Positions 14,797 through 20,013 of a DNA stretch of 20,013 bases are shown piece by piece. Each line of letters begins with the position of its first letter. Position 1 is the first letter of the stretch. The DNA is from RZYY01 sp036794825 (GTDB lineage: Bacteria > Bacteroidota > Bacteroidia > Bacteroidales > 4484-276). The stretch covers positions 1 to 20,013 of the forward strand of contig DAIRGA010000049.1 in NCBI GenBank assembly GCA_036794825.1. Reading direction: 5' to 3'. The notes beneath the pieces were generated by a model. The model saw only the letters and a program-made list of their open reading frames with translations. It was not told the DNA's origin and made no database searches. The position numbers were made by a program, and so were the translations under genes.

Positions 14797-17088
14797 CTAA
14801 ATCGTGATTAATGCCTGCTTGCGAAAAAGGTTGAACATAATTTCATAATCAGCTTCATCAATCATTCGTACATGGAATGTTTCGGCATATTTTTGCTCAT
14901 TTTCATTGTCAATCCAATCATTTGAAGCCAAGGTTCCGGGAACGATTTTTTCATTCCCCTGGCATAGCAGGTCAACATTCTGCGAGGCTGCTAGGTCGGA
15001 AATTTGTTGGCTACGCCATTTGTAATAACCCGAAACCTGAAGTGCAACATCAAGAATCCAACCACCTATACCTAAAGTTACCATATTTATTAATGTTTTT
15101 GCCAAAGTTTCCACCAGCCTTACAAGCCATTCATAAAAGATTTTCCTCCATTTGGGGTTATCGTATTCATAGATCGAAAAAGTACATTCAATGAAATCCT
15201 CTATTACTCTGTATGAAGGTGCATTCTGCGAAACTTTATAGGGAAATATCTGACTATCAATATTAATGGCACCATTTAATGAAGATCTAAGAAACTCTGT
15301 GACTTCATCACCACCATCCATATTACCATATTTTTGGCTCAGAATTGCTTCCTGGATGAACTTTTCGGTATTCATAAACGTCGAAAAGAATATCGTATCA
15401 TGATAGGCACCTACCTCAGGATTGCTTTCATTCCAGCATTTGAGTTTTTCAATTTCAATGCGGTACAAATAGTCAACGATTTCGAACTTCAAACAATTAG
15501 AAGAAAAATTATTATCTGTGTTAACATAAAAAGCGTCATATGTACCCAAAACATGATCCGTATCCATAGGTAAATTCCCTGGCAATTTAAATCTTATGAC
15601 TTGATAATCAAATGTCTGGTCAATTACATTGACTCTTGGAATTTCAGATGTCTGTGATCCCTTAGTGAACGAAAGTTTTTTAGGAATACCACCATTCCGA
15701 ACCTTAACATCAACGTATTGAACTTTGTCACGAACAGAACCTTCAGGATTAATATTAATCAAAAACGGCACACCTCCCCAAATTAAGATTTTCCCTTTAC
15801 CAATAATCCCCGTTTCATCTTTTATACTCAAATCACGCGTCTTCTTATTCCCTTGACTAAGGGGATTTAATACTATTCTTCTAAAAAGCTGAGCCTCATA
15901 ACTGGCACTGTCTAAATTCAATAGCCGGTCACCTTTGAAGCACAAAAATTCCTGGTGATCGTCTTCTTTTAAGTAACCAAAGATCAATTCCAGAGTGCCT
16001 CCGGATTTTGTGTACACTTTTAAAATAATATCTAAGTCCAGGTCCGTCACCTCATTCCCACCCGATATAGTGTATGTAAATAATTTGTCTTTAAGATAAG
16101 TAGGGAGAGGAATTTTCAGAGTTTCACCAATTTCAAGATCGCGTTCATCAATGGATAACAATTTAAAGTAAAGGTCAATTGTTTTACTAACCGGCTTCCT
16201 TAGAAACTCAATCAAAGGAATCGTCTCCGGTGATATCAGCGTAGTTGCTATTTTTTTGAACCAATCTTTTGATTTTTCCGTTTCACTTAATCCTGGGAAT
16301 GTTAAAAAGTCTCTGTCGTAGAGCTTTTCTTTTACCGGTGTTAAGTTTGGGTCATGATAGTTAATTAATTGACTGCGTAAAAAGTCATCAGAAATAAGAC
16401 CCGGTTCTATTTTATCAACCACACTTTTGAATGCGCTATCTAATGGTGTCAGGTGCACCAGCGAATTCAATCTTTTAGCTTCCAAATAGCGTTCAACCAT
16501 CGCAAAATATAAAGGAATAAAAGGTTGCGTCTTTCTTCCTTTGGATATTGTTACCCTTTTTTCAAGATAAGATTTGAGATGGTTGATTTGTGGCTTTGTG
16601 TAGACTACAATACAATCGTAAATAACCTCTGGAATATTTTCATTCGGCGTATCCAATTGAATTTTAGAAAGGTCATGGGTAACATCAGCAATTTGATTTG
16701 CTTTCATTAAATATTTCAATATTTCCAAAGTTTTGGCCAGGTATTCGTTTACCTGATCTTTGAAAGACCTGCTGCCATTAAAGCTCCTTTTGGTAATAAG
16801 TACTTTTTTCTTTAATTGAAGTTCTTCCAGTTTATCTTTTTTGCCATACATCAATACGCAAACATAAGAAGACTCTGGATTGAGTTTTGAGGAAACATTC
16901 AGGCCAGTTACAAATTGACTAAAAGTAGGCTTCAATAGGAAATTAGTTCTTTCGTCTTTTACTTCAATCAATTGTACAAGATAACCTGTTTTCAACCTTA
17001 GGTTACCGTTTGGCCCCATCCACTGAAATTGCACTAGACAATCCGCTAATTTTGAATTGTTAGCCGGATAAGTAAATAATGTTTTCAT
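14797..17088 (-). CDS. Unknown 763-residue protein (orphan)
   Basis: I do not recognise this protein. The ATG at 17088 is chosen because the in-frame ATG at 17130 lies inside the -7 box of the promoter, and MKTLFTYPANNSKL makes a natural start. Residues 1-100 look like a beta-sandwich (fibronectin/Ig-like: FTYPANNSKL, LVQFQWMG, then SSYVCVLMY before VLITK). Residues 105-330 are mostly helical and include DCIVVYTKPQINHL (158-171). Residues 340-545 are beta-rich. Residues 545-575 (IEIEKLKCWNESNPEVGAYHD) recall a calcium- or metal-binding-like motif of unknown proteins, and residues 650-690 are a hydrophobic, Gly-containing helix (TLGIGGWILDVALQVSGYY) that could insert in a membrane. There is no signal peptide. 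The gene is AT-rich relative to the left half and stands alone. Possible transfer and an effector-like role are inference only. Confidence 0.7.
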   Translation of the reverse strand: MKTLFTYPANNSKLADCLVQFQWMGPNGNLRLKTGYLVQLIEVKDERTNFLLKPTFSQFVTGLNVSSKLNPESSYVCVLMYGKKDKLEELQLKKKVLITKRSFNGSRSFKDQVNEYLAKTLEILKYLMKANQIADVTHDLSKIQLDTPNENIPEVIYDCIVVYTKPQINHLKSYLEKRVTISKGRKTQPFIPLYFAMVERYLEAKRLNSLVHLTPLDSAFKSVVDKIEPGLISDDFLRSQLINYHDPNLTPVKEKLYDRDFLTFPGLSETEKSKDWFKKIATTLISPETIPLIEFLRKPVSKTIDLYFKLLSIDERDLEIGETLKIPLPTYLKDKLFTYTISGGNEVTDLDLDIILKVYTKSGGTLELIFGYLKEDDHQEFLCFKGDRLLNLDSASYEAQLFRRIVLNPLSQGNKKTRDLSIKDETGIIGKGKILIWGGVPFLININPEGSVRDKVQYVDVKVRNGGIPKKLSFTKGSQTSEIPRVNVIDQTFDYQVIRFKLPGNLPMDTDHVLGTYDAFYVNTDNNFSSNCLKFEIVDYLYRIEIEKLKCWNESNPEVGAYHDTIFFSTFMNTEKFIQEAILSQKYGNMDGGDEVTEFLRSSLNGAINIDSQIFPYKVSQNAPSYRVIEDFIECTFSIYEYDNPKWRKIFYEWLVRLVETLAKTLINMVTLGIGGWILDVALQVSGYYKWRSQQISDLAASQNVDLLCQGNEKIVPGTLASNDWIDNENEQKYAETFHVRMIDEADYEIMFNLFRKQALITI

Positions 17089-17127
17089 AATGCTTGTTTT
17101 TAAATTACTACTGAATTCAAAGTTATG

Positions 17128-17158
17128 CAAAAGTATACCAAAAAGGAAAATTTTGCAA
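17128..17158 (-). promoter_or_regulatory. Promoter of the 763-residue gene
   Basis: On the minus strand TTG (17158-17156), 20 bp, TACTTTTG (17135-17128), a full match to the Bacteroidetes -33/-7 arrangement, 39 bp before the ATG at 17088. A second TAACTTTG box follows just downstream. It fixes the start of the gene below 17120. Confidence 0.7.
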
Positions 17159-17190
17159 CCTTGTTTAAAGTATTTTTAAAACTGATGGCA

Positions 17191-17482
17191 TTAGGCAAGC
17201 TGACAAGTAATCCCCATCCATTTACACTTCAAGTTTCGCGGTAGGCATTTATAAAACGCAGCTCCATACGGGTTGAAACTATTTAAATGCCGGCATAGCC
17301 TGTGATAGAACAGAAGAATTTGATCATCGAAACAAAAATCGAGCATAAAATCGAGGGTATAAGCGATTTTGTTGCTGTCGCTACAATTGGCGCTGATGTA
17401 TTGCTGCACAATAGGTTTGTATTGCACTGCGACCTGCTTTGCAAGCTCGTTGCGGCCCTCAATGTTTTTTTTCTTGGATCAT
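17191..17482 (-). pseudogene. Frameshifted small hypothetical gene
   Basis: ATG-ATC-CAA-GAA (17482) opens a frame that stops after eight codons because of a run of eight A on the minus strand (T 17465-17472). One base fewer would join it to a 90-residue frame (KNIEGRNELAKQ, then VQQYISANC, LDFMLDFCFDDQ and FYHRLCRHL) ending at 17191. Near the 3' end a second shift is suggested: the neighbouring frame reads INAYRET where this one reads KCLPRN. The protein looks helical and cytoplasmic and recalls small Bacteroidetes hypothetical proteins of about 100 residues. Function unknown. Either a decayed gene or a homopolymer sequencing error. Confidence 0.5.
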
Positions 17483-17545
17483 TTTTTAAGTTGCATTTTT
17501 TGCACTAAATGTTTCGGGAGTGTAGTAAAACCGTGCAATTTCTCA

Positions 17546-17592
17546 ACAGCATATCGTTAATAATCAATACTTAAACAGGAAGGTAAGGTTTA
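17546..17592. repeat. Dispersed 46-bp sequence, copy B
   Basis: The counterpart of 11904-11950: shared blocks AGCAT, GTTAATAATCAA, ACTTAAA and GGTAAGG in the same order and orientation. It lies just upstream of the frameshifted small gene. Confidence 0.5.
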
Positions 17593-17659
17593 ATTGCATT
17601 TACAGTTTTTTCATGCCATTTAATAACAAATAATCATCACTATTGTCCGATGCAGCCTG

Positions 17660-17688
17660 AGATTTTGCAGAAACCGTCTGCAAAATCT
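17660..17688. repeat. Perfect inverted repeat with GATTTTGCAG arms
   Basis: AGATTTTGCAG (17660-17670) and CTGCAAAATCT (17678-17688) are perfect 11-bp arms around AAACCGT. It lies 110 bp past the stop of the TPR gene. No T run follows on either strand, so it is not a standard terminator. The spacer 17483-17798 otherwise shows no gene. Confidence 0.7.
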
Positions 17689-17798
17689 GGTATTCCTCAA
17701 ATTGGGGTTTTGCCCCCCCATCCTATCCTCCAACGCAACGGAGCCGCACCCCCTCAAACACCAACCAAAGGCACTATGCCGGCAAAATCATTCATTTT

Positions 17799-19634
17799 TC
17801 ATGAGTTTTTCTGTATTATGCCATTTGCTTTTAATACAAGAATGGCTTTCTGTACAATTTGTTGCATCAGGAAATGCTCAGGGAATTGTTTTGCAATTTC
17901 AAGAGATTCTATGGCCAGAGCGATAGATTTTTTACTATCGGGCACAGCTTGCAGGTAGTAAATGCTTAAGTTGTTTAAAGTTATAGCCACATCAGGCAAA
18001 TACGTTCCCGGGTTCTCTTTGGCAAGCAATCTGTAAATCTGAAGGGCTTCCTGGTATTTTTCCAATGCCTCGTCAAATTCATTTTTAGCCTTTTGTAAAA
18101 GAGCCAAATTTAGCAAAGTTTCAGCCACATCAGGAAAATACGTTCCTGGGTTCTCTTTGGCAAGTGCTCTTCTTATCTGTAGGGCTTCCTGGTGTTTTTC
18201 CAATGCCTCACCAAATTCGCTTTTATTCCAATATATATTAGCCAGATTGTTTAAAGAAACTGCAACATCAGGTAAATACTTTACCGAATTCTCTTTGGCA
18301 AGCGCTCTTCTTATCTGCAGGGCTTCCTGGTGTTTTTCAATTGCATCGCCAAATTCATTATTAATTTTGTGTAAAACCGCCAAATTGTTCAATGTCATTG
18401 CCACATCAGGTAAATACGTTGCCGGGTTCTCTTTGGCAAGTTCTCTTCTTATCTGCAGGGCTTCCTGGTGTTTTTCAAATGCCTCGTTAAGTTCATTTTT
18501 ATTTGTATGCAAAACCGCCAAATTGTTCAGGGTCATCGCTACATCAGGCAAGTAGGTCTGTGGGTTTTCCCGGGCAAGTTCTCTGTAAATTTGCAAAGCT
18601 TCTTCATAAAGTGGTTGTGCTTGGTTAAATTTGTTGTGCTTGTATAGGAAGATGGCGTATTGAAAAACAATCGCAACATTGCGCGCTGCATCGAGGGCTT
18701 TTTCATAGATGTCAACCGTGCGCTCAAACCAATCGGGTTCGCTGTAGAAGGTAGTCCATAGCTGGGCTTTAATCAGGAACTCATTTGCAATTTGCCCGCG
18801 GCCTTTTTGTATTTCATCTTTTTCCGCATCCAATTGTTTATCACGCTCTTTCAGCTTCGATAAATCAGAACCCATTTCTTCAGCTTTCAAAATGGCATCT
18901 GCCTCACGAAACTTACCTTCATCGAAAAAAGATTTGGCCAATCGTAAACGCTCGGTGCTGATGTTGATGTTGGTGAATGTATCATACAATCGAAACACAT
19001 CTTGTTTAAAACTTTCCACCTCCGATTTTAGAATCTTAATTTCATTATCTGTTGACAATAAATCCTGTCTGAAACTCTCATCATCAGGATATTTGTCTAT
19101 TCGAGCCTGACAGTCACTTTTACGCTTTTGCAAAGCGGATAGCTTCGTTTCAAATTCCTGGTAATCCTTTGTGTTGATATAAATATTGTTTACAATTTTA
19201 TCCCTTCCAACATTATCACCAGACCCGCTGTGTGTTTGGTTTAACGAATTATCTGAAATTGTACTGTTGCTAATGTCCTGATATGCTTTATTGTAATTGC
19301 CAGTAATAGTAACGGTGTTGGTTTTGGAGATGTTGATCCCCGCGTGCTTTAGCTCTGCCTGGATGGCGACGACTTTTTCATTCAGTTCTTTTTGCAGCTT
19401 TTCATTGCCTTCGAGCAGGAATTCCAGATTGCCCCTTAGGATAGCGATGGTGTCGGCGTCGGCGTGTTGCTGTTCGATGAGGATGAGCCGCTCCTGCGCT
19501 GTTTTGCTTTGTGAAAAAATATTCTTGCCCATCCAGCCCAAAAAGCATGTAAAAGTCTCTTTCACACCGGGCACTTTTAATAATTCCTGTGACTGTTTCA
19601 AGATGGCGCCGGTTTGTTGGATCAACTCGTTCAT
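17799..19634 (-). CDS. TPR-repeat protein with helical N-terminus and GSGDNVGRDK-type linker
   Basis: 611 residues from ATG at 19634. The in-frame extension to 19817 is rejected because it runs through a hairpin and reads as Arg-rich non-coding sequence. Residues 1-100 are helical (LIQQTGAILKQSQELL, then a Trp-containing segment and LEFLLEGNEKLQKELNEK). Residues 104-152 are a low-complexity beta-like linker rich in Asn/Ser/Thr with GSGDNVGRDK (137-146), a string often placed between a signalling domain and repeats in bacterial NACHT/TPR-type proteins. Residues 155-280 form a coiled coil. Residues 320-560 hold TPRs of 46 residues, consensus LAKENPATYLPDVAMTLNNLAVL..kNEF.EALEKHQEALQIRR. There is no enzymatic domain and no signal peptide, so a cytoplasmic scaffold or sensor is likely. 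Defence or signalling is an inference from architecture. No partner gene lies within the window. Confidence 0.85.
   Translation of the reverse strand: MNELIQQTGAILKQSQELLKVPGVKETFTCFLGWMGKNIFSQSKTAQERLILIEQQHADADTIAILRGNLEFLLEGNEKLQKELNEKVVAIQAELKHAGINISKTNTVTITGNYNKAYQDISNSTISDNSLNQTHSGSGDNVGRDKIVNNIYINTKDYQEFETKLSALQKRKSDCQARIDKYPDDESFRQDLLSTDNEIKILKSEVESFKQDVFRLYDTFTNINISTERLRLAKSFFDEGKFREADAILKAEEMGSDLSKLKERDKQLDAEKDEIQKGRGQIANEFLIKAQLWTTFYSEPDWFERTVDIYEKALDAARNVAIVFQYAIFLYKHNKFNQAQPLYEEALQIYRELARENPQTYLPDVAMTLNNLAVLHTNKNELNEAFEKHQEALQIRRELAKENPATYLPDVAMTLNNLAVLHKINNEFGDAIEKHQEALQIRRALAKENSVKYLPDVAVSLNNLANIYWNKSEFGEALEKHQEALQIRRALAKENPGTYFPDVAETLLNLALLQKAKNEFDEALEKYQEALQIYRLLAKENPGTYLPDVAITLNNLSIYYLQAVPDSKKSIALAIESLEIAKQFPEHFLMQQIVQKAILVLKANGIIQKNS
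17965..18615 (-). repeat. 138-bp tandem repeat coding for the TPR units
   Basis: The block GGGTTCTCTTTGGCAAG or a close variant recurs at 18010, 18148, 18286, 18424 and 18562, exactly 138 bp (46 codons) apart. Neighbouring units stay very similar at the DNA level, which suggests recent duplication or gene conversion. Confidence 0.95.
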
Positions 19635-19774
19635 TGCATTATTTTTTACTGGATAAAAATAGTCTATTTTCTTGGTGTGCTCTCTTGTGTTTTTGTTTTT
19701 ATATGCCACCAGCCGCCTTCTGCAATTGTAGCTTCTTATAATCCCGCTCTCCCAGCCAGAAATCCGGCGCTGTA

Positions 19775-19809
19775 AAACCCTGAAAGGTTTCCGAAACCTG
19801 TCAGGGTTT
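19775..19809. repeat. Hairpin AAACCCTGAAAGGTTT / AAACCTGTCAGGGTTT
   Basis: 16-bp arms with one mismatch around CCG. It resembles the terminator at 12178-12213 (same AAACC-TGA-GGGTTT design), so it belongs to a recurring hairpin class. Its place upstream of the TPR gene would suit the end of a gene coming from outside the window on the minus strand, where TTTT follows the stem. Confidence 0.65.
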
Positions 19810-19954
19810 CTCCTCATTCATCTTTCGCTACCTCCTTGCCTGCTGTCTGCAGTGCTGCGCCAAAGGCGTTCCTTAGGGACAAACCCCGCCTCTTCATTCT
19901 TTAGAGTCGGGCAAGCCCTTCGGGGTGTGCGTACTGCGGGGCGTGCATCCCTTC

Positions 19955-20013
19955 GGGTGTGCATCCCTGGCGATGGGATGCCAGCCCCGACCGAAGGGAG
20001 CGGGATGGCAGCC
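19955..20013 (+). repeat. GC-rich dispersed repeat, copy 3 (cut by window end)
   Basis: 59 bp equal to the first 59 bp of copy 1 (11118-11176) except for one base (T19958 for C). It is preceded at 19938-19954 by the same short tandem GCGGGGCGTGCATCCCT that precedes copy 2. It has the same orientation as copies 1 and 2. Confidence 0.9.

Noticed and set aside
17089..17130. Longer start for the 763-residue protein
   Set aside because: The upstream ATG overlaps the -7 promoter box, so it would not be in the transcript.
18157..18555. Plus-strand 132-codon ORF with repeated ALLICRASWCFSNAS-type peptides
   Set aside because: It is the antisense shadow of the 138-bp TPR-coding repeat.
17965..18615. 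CRISPR-like array
   Set aside because: The periodic blocks are 138 bp apart with coding, similar 'spacers'; they are TPR codons, not repeats with unique spacers.
19635..19817. Longer start for the TPR protein
   Set aside because: It reads through a terminator-like hairpin and gives an Arg-rich non-protein-like sequence; the 19634 ATG precedes the helical domain.

Overview
The window looks like a chromosomal segment of a Bacteroidetes bacterium, probably Bacteroidales-like and environmental. The reasons are a type IX secretion C-terminal tail (gene at 9715-10971), several -7 boxes of the Bacteroidetes form TAnnTTTG, no clear Shine-Dalgarno sites, and dispersed non-coding repeats. No rRNA or marker gene allows a finer placement, so this is inference.

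Layout. 190-6487 (+ strand) holds a glycosyltransferase 2 / polyprenyl-phosphate sugar transferase-like fusion, a lipoylated E2 acyltransferase that ends in a clear intrinsic terminator, then a tight run of a DEDDh exonuclease, a GT4-type glycosyltransferase and an FkbM methyltransferase. The two transferases overlap by 4 bp. With the first gene they suggest a surface-glycan locus into which housekeeping genes are mixed. 6630-9129 (+) holds a DUF1801-OmdA fusion overlapping a DUF2200 gene, a small secreted TPR protein whose tail runs into a 7-bp-period tandem repeat, and a short fumarylacetoacetate-hydrolase-family enzyme. 9215-9421 is a tRNA unit: a -7 box, a 5' half-copy of a tRNA, an intact tRNA-Arg(ACG) and a strong terminator.

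From 9715 onward nearly everything is on the - strand: a secreted YCF48/BNR-type protein with a T9SS tail, then about 1.3 kb of decayed DNA (two copies of a GC-rich palindromic repeat, the last 60 codons of a sialidase, a truncated small gene), then a biotin-less carboxyltransferase subunit (pyruvate carboxylase B / oxaloacetate decarboxylase alpha type). After that comes an AT-rich stretch with a 763-residue protein of unknown family, a frameshifted small gene, and a 611-residue protein combining a helical N-terminus, a glycine/asparagine-rich GSGDNVGRDK-type linker, coiled coil and five nearly identical 46-residue TPR units. A third copy of the GC-rich repeat closes the window in the same orientation.

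The left half reads as ordinary metabolism and envelope biosynthesis. The right half (11-20 kb) reads as a variable region: gene remnants, dispersed repeats, an AT-rich orphan gene and a repeat protein of the kind often seen in signalling or conflict systems. No CRISPR array, integrase or intact transposase was seen. The best candidates for something undescribed are the 763-residue orphan and the TPR protein, but no sequence motif proves a joint function.
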